From positions 435,707-499,706 of the forward strand of contig NZ_KI912155.1 in NCBI RefSeq assembly GCF_000517125.1: a stretch of DNA of 64,000 bases. Reading direction: 5' to 3'. This document shows, piece after piece, positions 1 to 8,488 of the stretch. The stretch is from Arthrobacter sp. MA-N2. Its GTDB lineage: Bacteria; Actinomycetota; Actinomycetes; Actinomycetales; Micrococcaceae. The stretch's first letter is position 1; the number at the start of each line of letters is the position of its first letter. The position numbers were made by a program, and so were the translations under genes. The notes beneath the pieces were generated by a model. That model did no database searches. It had not been told where the DNA came from and was given only the letters and a program-made list of their open reading frames with translations.

Positions 1-10
1 GGCCTACACG

Positions 11-51
11 ACGGCGCCCGCCACCTTCGCGTGGAAGGCAACGGGCGCCGT
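11..51. terminator. Hairpin terminator beyond the uxuB-like gene
   Basis: The arms at 11-20 and 42-51 are perfectly complementary 10-mers (ACGGCGCCCG / CGGGCGCCGT), and a small inner stem lies between them. It sits 17 bases past the stop codon of the minus-strand uxuB-like gene, so it most likely ends the uxaC-uxuB transcript. There is no long T run, so its strength is uncertain. Confidence 0.6.
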
Positions 52-68
52 CGAAACTTCCCAGCGGA

Positions 69-1487
69 TTAGCTGAGGTGTCCGGCGTCCGCGAAGGTCT
101 CGGACAAACCGGCTATGAGCTCCACGATTCCGGAGTCGGCGCTCAGCTCCGGATCCAGGACGTCCAGTAGGGCTTCGAGCCGGGCACGGCCGGAGAGCAG
201 ATTGGCGGCGGCAATGTTAGCCGCTTGTGGGTCCTGCAGGCCGGTGGCCGTTGCGGTGTAGGCGGACCAGGCCGCGATCATCCGCGCAGCCGCTTGTCCG
301 CTGCGGCCGGCAGCGCGCTCGGCGCGAAGCACGGGCAATGCCCGCATGCGCAGTTTGGCACTGCCGTCCATGGCAATCTGGGCCAGGTGGTGCGCTATCC
401 GGGAGTTGCCGAAGCGCTCCAGGAGGGCGGCCCGGTACTCGGGGATGTGCAAGTCCGCACCGTCAAGGTTGGCGGCGGCCTCGTCCCAGAAGTCCTCCAC
501 TGCCCGGCGGCAGGAATCGTCGGCGAGGGCCTCGGCCACCGTCTTGTATCCGCGCAGCTGGCCGGCATAGGCCAGGAGCGAGTGGGCGCCGTTGAGGAGC
601 CACAGCTTGCGGTTCTCGTAAGGCTCGATCTCGTCGACGAAAACGGCGCCAGCGTCTTCCCAGCGGGGACGCCCCGCTGGGAAGCCTCCGCTGAGGACCC
701 AGTTATGGAAGGGCTCGGTGACCACGGGAGATTCGTCGCGGTATCCGCAGGCTGCGGCGACGGCGTCGATATCGGCGTCTGTGGTTCGTGGCGTGATGCG
801 ATCAACGGAAGTGCTGACGAAACTGACGTTGGCGTCGACCCAAGCGGCGAGGCCGGCGTCGAACGCCTTGGCCATCCCCATCACGGCGCTTCTTGCAACT
901 GTCCCGTTGTTGGAGAGGTTGTCGCAGCAGACCACGGCAAGGGGGCCGGCGTCGGAGTCGCGGCGGGCGGCGAGGCCCAGCACCAGGCGGCCCAGCGGCG
1001 TCGTCGGCTTGCTGGAGGCAGGGCCGGCACCGCCAGAGAGCAAAGCGAGGTCTGCGGCGACGTCCGGCGCCCGGCTGTCCAGCTTGCCGTCAACGCCGAG
1101 CCGGTAAGCCGCCTCGGTGATGGTCAGGGTGATGAGCGAAGTCAGCGGCGCGGCGACAAGCTCGACAAAACGGTCGACGTCGGCACCATCGACGGCTTCC
1201 ACAATGCTGGCGATGACCTCGAAGGAATCACCGGCGTCCGCGCGCTCCACCACGGTGTAAAGACCGTCCTGTGCGGCCAGGACCTCCGCGGCGTCGGGCC
1301 GACGTCCGGTGAAGGCGGCGATGCCCCAGTCCGCCGCATCGCCGGCGTGCTGGGTGTACCAGGCCTGGTGCGAGCGGTGGAAAGCACCCAGCCCCATGTG
1401 CACAATCCGCACGGGGGCCTTGCCAAGGGGCCGGACGGCACGATTCAAGCGGGGAAGGTCGGCGGGCTGCTTCGGCTCGGTGGTCAC
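69..1487 (-). CDS. uxuB: Mannitol dehydrogenase family oxidoreductase (UxuB-like, fructuronate reductase)
   Basis: The 472-residue protein belongs to the polyol-specific long-chain dehydrogenase family, which oxidises or reduces sugar alcohols and acids with NAD(H). The N-terminal cofactor site is visible as VRIVHMGLGAFHRSHQAW, and the central CDNLSNNG and NRKLWLLNGAHS stretches are typical of mannitol/fructuronate/tagaturonate dehydrogenases. I chose the GTG at 1487 because it overlaps the uxaC stop by 4 bp (GTGA at 1484-1487), giving a normal family length; the frame is open further upstream inside uxaC. UxaC converts D-glucuronate to D-fructuronate, so reduction of fructuronate to D-mannonate is the natural partner reaction. 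Exact substrate (fructuronate, tagaturonate or mannitol) cannot be fixed from sequence. The downstream enzymes UxuA, KDG kinase and aldolase are not in the window. Confidence 0.85.
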   Translation of the reverse strand: MTTEPKQPADLPRLNRAVRPLGKAPVRIVHMGLGAFHRSHQAWYTQHAGDAADWGIAAFTGRRPDAAEVLAAQDGLYTVVERADAGDSFEVIASIVEAVDGADVDRFVELVAAPLTSLITLTITEAAYRLGVDGKLDSRAPDVAADLALLSGGAGPASSKPTTPLGRLVLGLAARRDSDAGPLAVVCCDNLSNNGTVARSAVMGMAKAFDAGLAAWVDANVSFVSTSVDRITPRTTDADIDAVAAACGYRDESPVVTEPFHNWVLSGGFPAGRPRWEDAGAVFVDEIEPYENRKLWLLNGAHSLLAYAGQLRGYKTVAEALADDSCRRAVEDFWDEAAANLDGADLHIPEYRAALLERFGNSRIAHHLAQIAMDGSAKLRMRALPVLRAERAAGRSGQAAARMIAAWSAYTATATGLQDPQAANIAAANLLSGRARLEALLDVLDPELSADSGIVELIAGLSETFADAGHLS

Positions 1488-2884
1488 AGCTTGAAAACCC
1501 TTCGAGGTGAAGAGTCGACGACGTCGACGATCAATTCGTGCGCGCGGTCTTCGCTGACGCGGTGCTCCGCGACGAGGCGCGCCAGGAACGAAGCTTCGAT
1601 CCGGCGGGAGGCGTCGTGCCGGGCGGGGATGGAGCAGAAGGCGCGGGTGTCGTCGATGAAGCCAGACGAGCGGGAGAAGCCGGTGGTTTCGGTCACGGCC
1701 GAACGGAAGCGCAGCATCGCATCCGGGGCGTCCAGGAACCACCACGGTGCGCCGAGGTACACGGAGGGGTAGAACCCTGCAAGCGGGGCCAGCTCGCGGG
1801 AGAATACGGTCTCGTCCAGGGTGAACAGGACCAGATGGAAGTCCTTGGCCGTGCCGAAGTCCTGCAGCAACGGCCGGATCGCCTCGGTGTAGTTGGTCGC
1901 GAACGGGATGTCGTGACCGGTGTCCGCGCCGTACGCGTCGAAGGTGGGCTGGTGGTGGTTGCGGAAGGAACCGGGATGGATGGTCATGACCAAGCCATCT
2001 TCAACGGACATCCGGGCCATCTGATACATCATGTGCGCTTCGAAGGTGTTGCGGTCCTGCGCAGAGGCCTTACCGGCACGGGCGAGTTCGAAGATCTGTT
2101 CGGCTTCCGCGGCGTCGAGTTTGAGCGTGGCCGGGGTCAGCACGCCGTGGTCCGCTGAGACCGCCCCGTGGTCCACGAAATAACGACGGCGGTTCTCCAA
2201 GGCCTGGAGGTAGCCGGAGTAGCCGGTGGCTCCGTCGCCGGCGGCCTCGATCAGCCGCTCAATGTTGGCACTCCAGCTAGGGTGCGCGATGTTCAGGTAG
2301 GCATCGGGCCGGAAGGTCGGCAGCACACGCCCATTGAAGGAGGGGTCATCGGCGAGGGCCCGGTGGCTGGCGAGGTTGTCGAGCGGATCGTCCGTGGTGG
2401 CCAGGACCTCGATGTTGAAATCCTTGAAGAGCTGGCGGGGACGGAAGTCCGGTTCGCGCAGCTTCGCGGCGATGGCGTCGTAACTGGCATCGGCGGACAT
2501 CTCGCCAAGGTCGGCGCCGAGGGTGAACACGCTCTCGAATTGGGTCCGCAGCCAATAGCCGGATGCCGTGCCGTCAAAGAGGGGCCAGGCCTGAACGAAC
2601 GTCCGCCAAATCTCCCGGGAGTCCGTGGCGCTTCCGGCACGCAGCCTGTCCAGGGAAACGCCGCTGGCATGGATCAACCGGGTCACGTAATGGTCCGGGC
2701 TGACCAGCAGGGCGGCCGGGTCAGGAAACGGGGTGTTGTGCTCGATCACGGCGGCGTCAACGTGGCCGTGTGGGGAGATGATAGGCAGGTCCTGAACGCG
2801 TTCCAGCAAGGAACGCGCAATGCTGCGCGTCCCGGGATCAGCGGGCAGGAGCCGGTCAGGATTGGCTGCGATCGACTGTGACAT
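1484..2884 (-). CDS. uxaC: Glucuronate isomerase UxaC
   Basis: The 466-residue protein matches the UxaC family, an amidohydrolase-superfamily TIM barrel that isomerises D-glucuronate/D-galacturonate to the corresponding ketouronic acid in the cytoplasm. Recognisable segments are the N-terminal ISPHGHVDA metal-binding HxH, TTDDPLDNLASHRALA, TIHPGSFRNHH, and the C-terminal GAPWWFLDAPDAMLRFRSAVTE. Length is normal. It is translationally coupled to the downstream uxuB-like gene by a GTGA overlap. The promoter region (2885-2968) carries a LacI-type palindrome at 2915-2930, so repression by the adjacent LacI protein and induction by a uronate or its metabolite is a reasonable inference. The ribosome-binding site before the ATG is weak (GAG). 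Confidence 0.92.
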   Translation of the reverse strand: MSQSIAANPDRLLPADPGTRSIARSLLERVQDLPIISPHGHVDAAVIEHNTPFPDPAALLVSPDHYVTRLIHASGVSLDRLRAGSATDSREIWRTFVQAWPLFDGTASGYWLRTQFESVFTLGADLGEMSADASYDAIAAKLREPDFRPRQLFKDFNIEVLATTDDPLDNLASHRALADDPSFNGRVLPTFRPDAYLNIAHPSWSANIERLIEAAGDGATGYSGYLQALENRRRYFVDHGAVSADHGVLTPATLKLDAAEAEQIFELARAGKASAQDRNTFEAHMMYQMARMSVEDGLVMTIHPGSFRNHHQPTFDAYGADTGHDIPFATNYTEAIRPLLQDFGTAKDFHLVLFTLDETVFSRELAPLAGFYPSVYLGAPWWFLDAPDAMLRFRSAVTETTGFSRSSGFIDDTRAFCSIPARHDASRRIEASFLARLVAEHRVSEDRAHELIVDVVDSSPRRVFKL

Positions 2885-2914
2885 AGCTCAATTTTCGGCT
2901 CGAAGAGGCAATCT

Positions 2915-2930
2915 GTCAACCGGTTGCCAA
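2915..2930. promoter_or_regulatory. LacI-type operator upstream of uxaC
   Basis: The 16-mer centred on CAACCGGTTG is a perfect 10-bp palindrome with the central CG typical of LacI-family operators (AACCGGTT core). Close variants occur at 6263-6278 and 8276-8291, each also upstream of a minus-strand catabolic gene. The adjacent LacI gene is the obvious candidate for the binding protein. Confidence 0.6.
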
Positions 2931-2968
2931 CAATTGCCACGAGGTTGCAACTCTTCAGTCGGTTCACG

Positions 2969-4015
2969 CTAGGCGATGAGCCGTCCGCTGGAGCCACGCA
3001 CCACGAGCTCCGTGTCGACGCGAACCGGTCCCGCCGGTCCGTCATGTCCGAGCAGCATGTCCAACAGCAGGGCAGCGGCTCGGGACCCGCACTCCCCCAA
3101 GGGCGAGCGGATAGTGGTGAGCGCCGGTGTCGTGAAGTCTGCACCGAAGATGTCGTCAAAGCCCACAATGCTGATCTGGTCCGGGACCTGCACGCCGGCG
3201 GCCTGAAGTTCCTGCATGAGGCCGATGGCGAGGAGATCGTTGTAGGTGATCACCGCCGTCGCGCCGCTCGCCAGGACGTCGCGCGCTACTTGGCGGCCGC
3301 CGTCGACGGTTGGCTTGGACGATTCCAAGCGGACCGCCCCCACCTTGTACCAATCACAGGCTGTTTGGACCCCTTCCCAGCGGCGGCTGGACATCCAGGA
3401 CTGTGGCGGGCCGGCAACGTAAGCAAGCTGCTGGTGCCCGTTGGCCGCAAGGCTCCGCACCGCCTGGCTAATGCCTTTGTTGACGTCGGGGACTACGCAC
3501 GGCACTCCCTCTATTTCGCGATTGATCACGGCAACCGGCTTATCCGAGGCCAAGGCCCGGATCTTTTCGTCGTCCATGCGCGGGCTCGCCAAAATGAGAC
3601 CGTCCACGGTACCCAGCATCCGGCGGGCCGCAATGAGTTCGGTTTCCGGAGACTCTGCGGATTCGGCCAGTACCAAGGTGTAGTCCCTGGCCGAGCCCGT
3701 GGTCTCGGCACCGCGGATGATGTCGAAGAATGTGGGGTTGGTGATGTCCGCGACGATCAGTCCGATCGTCTGGGTCCGGCCGGTGGGAAGCGCTCTGGCG
3801 AAGGGATTCACTTGATAGTTCAGCTGCTCGGCGGCGTCCTCAATGATCTTTTGGGTCTTGGCACTGACTCTGCCCGGTTTGCTCAGTGCGCGCGAGACCG
3901 TGGAGGGGTTGACTCCTGCCAGCTTTGCGATGTCGTAGATGGTGGGTGAGGATTTCTCCCCGCGTCCACGCTTGGTGGGGAAGGCTACTGCTCCGGCGTT
4001 CATCGCGTCAGTCAC
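2969..4015 (-). CDS. LacI family transcriptional regulator
   Basis: This is a DNA-binding repressor with an N-terminal helix-turn-helix (PTIYDIAKLAGVNPSTVSRALS, written here as PTIYDIAKLAG and VNPSTVSRALS), hinge helix, then a periplasmic-binding-protein-like sensor domain (TQTIGLIVADITNPFF-like start, VVRGSSGR end). The GTG at 4015 is preferred: the reading frame extends to 4096, but that stretch lies inside the transcription terminator hairpin of the upstream gene. An ATG at 4003 is an alternative; a GGAG at 4017-4020 is rather close to the GTG. At 348 residues it has normal LacI length. It lies between the Gfo/Idh/MocA gene and uxaC on the same strand. Three similar operators in the first 8.3 kb suggest that it controls the whole block; the effector is unknown. 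Confidence 0.87.
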   Translation of the reverse strand: MTDAMNAGAVAFPTKRGRGEKSSPTIYDIAKLAGVNPSTVSRALSKPGRVSAKTQKIIEDAAEQLNYQVNPFARALPTGRTQTIGLIVADITNPTFFDIIRGAETTGSARDYTLVLAESAESPETELIAARRMLGTVDGLILASPRMDDEKIRALASDKPVAVINREIEGVPCVVPDVNKGISQAVRSLAANGHQQLAYVAGPPQSWMSSRRWEGVQTACDWYKVGAVRLESSKPTVDGGRQVARDVLASGATAVITYNDLLAIGLMQELQAAGVQVPDQISIVGFDDIFGADFTTPALTTIRSPLGECGSRAAALLLDMLLGHDGPAGPVRVDTELVVRGSSGRLIA

Positions 4016-4040
4016 GGCTCCATCGTAATCCGGCCTGGCA

Positions 4041-4086
4041 ACAAAAGCAGGACGGTTGCCGGACTGATCACCGGCAACCGCCCTGC
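4041..4086 (-). terminator. Rho-independent terminator after the Gfo/Idh/MocA gene
   Basis: Arms at 4047-4062 and 4071-4086 pair over 16 positions with one mismatch and an 8-base loop. On the minus strand the stem is followed by TTTTGT, the expected U-rich tail. It ends the transcript of the gene finishing at 4103 and separates it from the LacI gene. Confidence 0.8.
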
Positions 4087-4102
4087 TTGAGTGCACTGCC
4101 TG

Positions 4103-5269
4103 CTAGCGGCGTCCGGCGAACTTGCCTTCTTCGCTGATGCGTTTGTTGAGTTCGCGCATGTACTCGTCCTCGTCGAAGTCGAGGGAGACTTCCTTGCCGG
4201 TCCAGCTGGACAGGTGAATGGCATTGGCCAGGCGGACGCCCTTGATACCGTCCGATCCGGGAGCCAACAACGGAGTGCCGTCCAGAATGTTGGCCGCGAA
4301 GTTCTCCAGGACGCCCGCATGCTGTCCACCCCAGACCGACTCGAACTCGATGATTTCGGTGGTGTAGTAGTCCTCGGATTTCAGCTCGCCCATGAAGAGC
4401 TTGCGGACATCATCCATGTCCATGCCGTCGCTGAGTTCGCGCTCGGGCTTGACCAGCCGGGTGACCGTGGCGGTCTTGCTGTTTTCCACCACAATCTTGC
4501 CCTGCTCGCCCAGGATCTCGAAGCGGTCGGTTCCCACGAGGTCGTGCGTCGCGGTCACGAAGACGCCGGTGGCTCCGTTGCCGTAATCCACGACGGCGGT
4601 GACTTCGTCTTCCACGGCGATGTCGCGGCGGAATCCGTAGGCCACCTTGGAGTAGACGGACTTCGGCACGCCGCAGATCCACTGCCACAGGTCCAGTTGG
4701 TGGGGTGCCTGGTTGACCAGGACGCCGCCGCCTTCGCCGCCCCACGTGGCGCGCCATTCGCTCGAGTTGTAGTAGCCCTGGGGCCGCCACCAATTGGTGA
4801 TGATCCAGTTGGTGCGGCGGATGCCGCCGATCTCGCCGCCGTCGACTATTTCCTTGAGCCTCTTGTACAGCGGGTTGTTGCGCTGGTTGAACATGATTCC
4901 GAAGGACAGCTCAGGCTTGGAAGCCGCGAACTCGTTCAACTCCTTGACCTGCTTGGTATAGACACCGGCAGGCTTCTCCACGAGGGCGTGGATGTTGCGC
5001 TTGAGCGATTCAATGCCCATTTCCGGGTGCAGGTAGTGCGGTACGCAGGTGACGATTGCATCGACGTCGCCGCTTTCAAGCATGGCAATGTAGTCGTTGT
5101 AAAAGGGCACGTCGGGGTACTGGGAGGCCGCCAGTTCCTTCTTGGCGGGATCGGTGTCGCAGATCGCGCCAATCACCATGTTCGGGACCATGCCGTCCGT
5201 GATGAATTTTGCGTATGCGCCGCCCTGCTGGCCCAGGCCGATAATGCCCAGGCGCACTTTCGTACTCAT
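4103..5269 (-). CDS. Gfo/Idh/MocA family oxidoreductase
   Basis: A 388-residue NAD(P)-dependent sugar/inositol dehydrogenase-like protein. The Rossmann site GIIGLGQQGGAY is near the N-terminus, the family motif appears as ALVEKPAG, and GGGVLVNQAPHQLDLWQW is the typical substrate-side motif with the conserved HxxD. The ATG at 5269 is chosen over one five codons upstream because a GGAG lies 9 bases before it. It lies 32 bp downstream of the TIM-barrel gene 5302-6162, the usual dehydrogenase/isomerase pairing for oxidation of a sugar or cyclitol followed by isomerisation or elimination. The substrate cannot be assigned from sequence. Confidence 0.88.
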   Translation of the reverse strand: MSTKVRLGIIGLGQQGGAYAKFITDGMVPNMVIGAICDTDPAKKELAASQYPDVPFYNDYIAMLESGDVDAIVTCVPHYLHPEMGIESLKRNIHALVEKPAGVYTKQVKELNEFAASKPELSFGIMFNQRNNPLYKRLKEIVDGGEIGGIRRTNWIITNWWRPQGYYNSSEWRATWGGEGGGVLVNQAPHQLDLWQWICGVPKSVYSKVAYGFRRDIAVEDEVTAVVDYGNGATGVFVTATHDLVGTDRFEILGEQGKIVVENSKTATVTRLVKPERELSDGMDMDDVRKLFMGELKSEDYYTTEIIEFESVWGGQHAGVLENFAANILDGTPLLAPGSDGIKGVRLANAIHLSSWTGKEVSLDFDEDEYMRELNKRISEEGKFAGRR

Positions 5270-5301
5270 TGGTGAATTCTCCATTGTTCAGGGGGAGCGG
5301 A

Positions 5302-6162
5302 CTAAAAGAGGTCTGCGTGGCCCATGGCCACCAGGTTGTCGTGGGAGGTCTGCAGTGCTTCCCAGACCGTGCGGCCGTAGAGCTCGTCCTGTTCCACGAG
5401 CAAATACTCGGCACCGGCGGCTTGGGCGGCCGGAATGATGGACGGGAAGTCCAGGTTGCCTTCGCCCACTTCGGCAAACTGGACCACGTTCTTGAACTCG
5501 GCCATGAACCCTCCGAAATCTCCGGTTTCCAGGAGGCCGAAAGCGGATTCCGGAAGTTCCCCGATCCGGTAGTCCTTGAGGTGCACCATCGCGGTCCGGC
5601 CCGCGTACTTCTCGAGGGTCCGGACCGGATCCAGGCCACCGCGCTGGACCCAGTGCACGTCGATCTCCATCCCCATGGCCGGAGAGTTCCCGGCAATGAT
5701 GTCCAGCATGTACTTGCCGTTGAATTTCGCGAACTCGATGTGGTGGTTGTGGTAGTAAAGGCCGATCCCGTGTTCGCGCAGTCGTTCGGCGTATTCGTTG
5801 GCCTGTTTCGCGAAGTCCACCACGGCGTCGACCGATTTCATGGCGGGGAACGGCATCATGCCAATCCGCAGGAGATTCGCATCCAGGCGCTTCGCGTCGT
5901 CGACGATCTTGTCGAAGTGGTCCTTCAGGGAGTCGCCCGGCATGCCTTTGGGCGTCTCCATTGCCACCGAGAGCGCTGCGATATCCATGCCCAGCTCGCT
6001 GCGGGAGCGGTCCAGTTCGGCGACGTTTTCCGGTGTCATGGGGATCTGCGAAATCTCGACGGCGTTGTACCCGATCGCGCTGACCTTGCGGAGCGTTTCA
6101 AACGCGCCGGCTTCGGCGAAACTGCCTTTCAGCATCATTGCCTGTACGCCAATTGTGGCCAC
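5302..6162 (-). CDS. Sugar phosphate isomerase/epimerase (AP endonuclease family 2 TIM barrel)
   Basis: The 286-residue protein belongs to the xylose isomerase-like TIM-barrel family (IolE/IolI/hydroxypyruvate isomerase type), metal-dependent enzymes acting on keto-sugars. Typical segments are GYNAVEISQI, YYHNHHIEF, EIDVHWVQRGG and the late VHLKDYRIGE with candidate metal ligands H, E and D. The GTG at 6162 has a well-placed GGAGG six bases upstream; the open frame continues to 6327 but without a good start. It precedes a Gfo/Idh/MocA gene on the same strand, and a LacI-type operator (6263-6278) lies about 100 bp upstream, so it is probably the first gene of a two-gene unit in the same regulon as uxaC. 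Confidence 0.86.
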   Translation of the reverse strand: MATIGVQAMMLKGSFAEAGAFETLRKVSAIGYNAVEISQIPMTPENVAELDRSRSELGMDIAALSVAMETPKGMPGDSLKDHFDKIVDDAKRLDANLLRIGMMPFPAMKSVDAVVDFAKQANEYAERLREHGIGLYYHNHHIEFAKFNGKYMLDIIAGNSPAMGMEIDVHWVQRGGLDPVRTLEKYAGRTAMVHLKDYRIGELPESAFGLLETGDFGGFMAEFKNVVQFAEVGEGNLDFPSIIPAAQAAGAEYLLVEQDELYGRTVWEALQTSHDNLVAMGHADLF

Positions 6163-6262
6163 TTTGTCCTCCGTGGTGTGCCGGGCCCTCATGGGCGCAG
6201 ATGTGTCGCGCGCCACTTGTTTCCCGGGTATGAGATTCACAGTACGGTCTTTGCATCTAATT

Positions 6263-6278
6263 GGCAACCGATTGTCAA
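6263..6278. promoter_or_regulatory. LacI-type operator upstream of the TIM-barrel gene
   Basis: GGCAACCGATTGTCAA matches the uxaC operator and the one at 8276-8291 with a common core of CAACCGRTTGYCA. It lies in the 124-bp gap between two minus-strand genes, upstream of the gene that starts at 6162. Confidence 0.55.
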
Positions 6279-6286
6279 AAACTGCC

Positions 6287-7294
6287 CTAGACGATCCGTC
6301 CGTACATCTCCGGGTAACTCTGGGCATAGATGCCCTTGACGATCCGGAGCGATTTCTGGGCCTCGGCAGGGCTGATCCAGAACGGCATGGAATCTCCGAG
6401 CGAGGCGTAGAAATCCTTGATCAGGAGCTCGTGGGATACGCCCCAATACTCGCGCCCACCCGATTCCAAGGTACGTTCCGGCACGGTCTCCACGGTGCCG
6501 TCGGCGTAGTTGACGGTGAGGTCGCCCCGGAGGCTGAGGGTGGCCTTTTCGGTCACGATGTCCAATGTCACCGGTGCGTTGACGGCGTTGGCCAGAGTGG
6601 CATAGAAGACGCTCGTGGCGCCGTTGGCGTGGCCGGCGATGAATTCCGCCGTGTCCTCCACCTCGATCACGCCCGCCAGCGAGCGCGTGGAGGCATGGCC
6701 CTGCACTTTGGTCACGTCACCCACGAGCCACTGGAGCAGGTCCACGGTGTGGATGGCTTGGTTCATCATGAGTCCGCCACCACCTTCGGACCAGGTGCCG
6801 CGCCATGGCCGGTCCCGGTAATATCCGGCCGTCCGGTGCCACATCACGGTTGCCGAGGCGCCGAGAACCTGACCCAAGCCGCCGTCGTCGAGCAGCCTCC
6901 GCATGGCCTGTGACGTTGCGTTGTAGCGGTTCTGGAAACAGACGGCGATCTTCGCCGTGCTCCGCGTGCTCGCTTCGACCAGCCGTCGTCCTTCTTCCAG
7001 GGTGTGGGCGAGCGGCTTCTCGACAATCACGTTGACTCCGCGCTCAAGGCAGTCCGCGGCCAGCGAGGCATGCAGATGGTGCGGGGTGCAGATATGCACG
7101 ACGTCGGGCCTCACTGCCTCGAGCATCTCCAGGTGGTCCGCGTACCCGGCAACGCCGTAGGCGGCTTGTGCCGCCTGCAGACGCGAGGCATCAGAGTCGC
7201 AGACTGCCACGAGTCCGACGTCGCCCATCTTGGCGATCGCCCCGAAGTGCACGCTCGATACATCACCGCAACCGATGACTGCTGCTGTAGGCAT
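6287..7294 (-). CDS. Gfo/Idh/MocA family oxidoreductase
   Basis: A 335-residue dehydrogenase of the same family as the gene at 4103-5269 but clearly diverged. It shows an N-terminal Rossmann motif VIGCGDVSSVH, NVIVEKPLAHT with the conserved EKP lysine, and GGGLMMNQAIHTVDLLQWL. A GGGAG lies five bases before the ATG. It follows the TIM-barrel gene 7338-8183 by 43 bp on the same strand and probably forms an operon with it. Two dehydrogenase/TIM-barrel pairs in one regulon suggest either two related substrates or a multi-step 3-keto-sugar route. Substrate unknown. Confidence 0.88.
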   Translation of the reverse strand: MPTAAVIGCGDVSSVHFGAIAKMGDVGLVAVCDSDASRLQAAQAAYGVAGYADHLEMLEAVRPDVVHICTPHHLHASLAADCLERGVNVIVEKPLAHTLEEGRRLVEASTRSTAKIAVCFQNRYNATSQAMRRLLDDGGLGQVLGASATVMWHRTAGYYRDRPWRGTWSEGGGGLMMNQAIHTVDLLQWLVGDVTKVQGHASTRSLAGVIEVEDTAEFIAGHANGATSVFYATLANAVNAPVTLDIVTEKATLSLRGDLTVNYADGTVETVPERTLESGGREYWGVSHELLIKDFYASLGDSMPFWISPAEAQKSLRIVKGIYAQSYPEMYGRIV

Positions 7295-7337
7295 TCCTGC
7301 TCCCTCGAAAGATGGTGTTCATCTGAACGTACAGGCC

Positions 7338-8183
7338 TCAGGCCAGCGCGACACCGTTCTTGGCGGCGAGCGCGGCAAAAGCGCGGGCCGCAGTCCCGAA
7401 GGCGACGGGTCCGGAAAACCCGCCCAGCTCGTGGGCGCTTGCCAAATGCGGTTCCAGCGAGGCGAAGCCGGCAAAACCGTCGGCCTTGAGCGCGGCGATG
7501 GTGGCGTCCAGTTCGCCGTCGCCCTCGCCGGAAGGCACCACTTCGCCCGTGCCGGCGATTGCGTCCTTGACCTGGAAGTACTCGAGGTAGGGGCGCAGCA
7601 TGGCATAGCCTTCCGTATACGGCTTGACACCCACCTGGACGAAGTTGGCATTGTCCCAGGCGATGCGCAGGGCCGGCGAATCGACGGTGTGCATGATGTC
7701 GAGGACGCGCTCGGGGGTGTCGCCGTAGATGCCCTTTTCGTTTTCGTGCAGCAGGACGACGCCGGACGCGGACGCTTCGTTGGCAAGTGCGGTCATGTGC
7801 TCCATGACGGCGTCGCGGATGTCTTCCTGCCGCTGCCCTTCAGCCGGGTAGAAGGAGAAAATGCGGACGTACTTCGTCTCCAGGGCCTTGGCCACCGAAA
7901 TGATTTGCCGCAGCCGGGCGAGCTCATGTTCTACCGGCAGGCCGGCATCGACCTTGCCGATCGGACTAGCCACCGCGGAAACTTTCAGGCCCTTCTCGTC
8001 CAAGATGGCTTTGAGGCGCCCGACGTCTTCCGGCGCAAGTTCGGAGACGTTGGTACCCCACGCGCTACGCACCTCGATATGGCTGGCGCCAAGGGCCAAG
8101 AGGACGGCGGCTTGCACCGAGGGGTCGGGATCTACTTCGTCGCCGAAACCGGACAGGCTCCACGCGGCTTTGGTTTCAGTCAC
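7338..8183 (-). CDS. Sugar phosphate isomerase/epimerase (TIM barrel)
   Basis: The 281-residue protein is a second xylose isomerase-like TIM barrel, with AWSLSGFGDEVDPD at the start, HIEVRSAWGTNV, VLLHENEKGIYGD, and RIAWDNANFVQVG carrying candidate metal ligands. The start is GTG with AAGGAG upstream. It is the first gene of the leftward unit that includes the dehydrogenase 6287-7294, and a LacI-type operator (8276-8291) lies ~95 bp upstream. Role inferred: isomerisation, epimerisation or elimination on the keto-product of the neighbouring dehydrogenase. Confidence 0.86.
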   Translation of the reverse strand: MTETKAAWSLSGFGDEVDPDPSVQAAVLLALGASHIEVRSAWGTNVSELAPEDVGRLKAILDEKGLKVSAVASPIGKVDAGLPVEHELARLRQIISVAKALETKYVRIFSFYPAEGQRQEDIRDAVMEHMTALANEASASGVVLLHENEKGIYGDTPERVLDIMHTVDSPALRIAWDNANFVQVGVKPYTEGYAMLRPYLEYFQVKDAIAGTGEVVPSGEGDGELDATIAALKADGFAGFASLEPHLASAHELGGFSGPVAFGTAARAFAALAAKNGVALA

Positions 8184-8275
8184 GGAAAATCTCCTTTGGG
8201 TCCGTTCGCCCGCATGGCTGTAATGGGCGTTTGCTTGGGGTCGCGGGCAAGTATTCCTACGAGTCTAGCTAAATT

Positions 8276-8291
8276 AGCAACCGATTGCCAT
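8276..8291. promoter_or_regulatory. LacI-type operator upstream of the 7338-8183 gene
   Basis: AGCAACCGATTGCCAT shares the core of the other two operators. An overlapping inverted repeat TTGCCA-N5-TGGCAA follows at 8285-8301, so two palindromes overlap here. The rest of the 8184-8488 gap holds the leftward promoter, the hairpin at 8389-8426, and presumably the rightward promoter of the peptide operon. Confidence 0.55.
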
Positions 8292-8388
8292 CAATTGGCA
8301 ACACGAACGCCTTAGCTGACGAGGCGCTTGCGCTTGCGAATGGGCGTGTCATAAATAATCGGGTCGACCGGTTTGTTTTTGTCCGACA

Positions 8389-8426
8389 CTGTCCGTAGCC
8401 TCGCATACGGACAGGGAAGTCTTTTT
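8389..8426 (+). promoter_or_regulatory. Hairpin/palindrome before the peptide operon
   Basis: Arms CTGTCCGTA (8389-8397) and TACGGACAG (8406-8414) are perfectly complementary over 9 bp with an 8-base spacer, followed by a TTTTT run at 8422-8426. It lies 63 bp before the start codon of the small peptide. It could be an intrinsic terminator (stopping upstream read-through or acting as an attenuator), or a dyad operator for an unlinked regulator. The sequence does not decide between these. Confidence 0.5.
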
Positions 8427-8488
8427 CCCATCCGTGTTTGAACGCACAGCGGTTTAGCGGCGCAATTTACCTCGGGGGGAGGTGCACC

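Noticed and set aside
225..1772. A 515-codon plus-strand open frame across uxuB and uxaC
   Set aside because: Antisense to two recognisable enzymes; Gly/Val-rich low-complexity translation.
4091..5275. A 394-codon plus-strand open frame
   Set aside because: Complete antisense of a clear Gfo/Idh/MocA dehydrogenase; no ribosome-binding site and no family resemblance.
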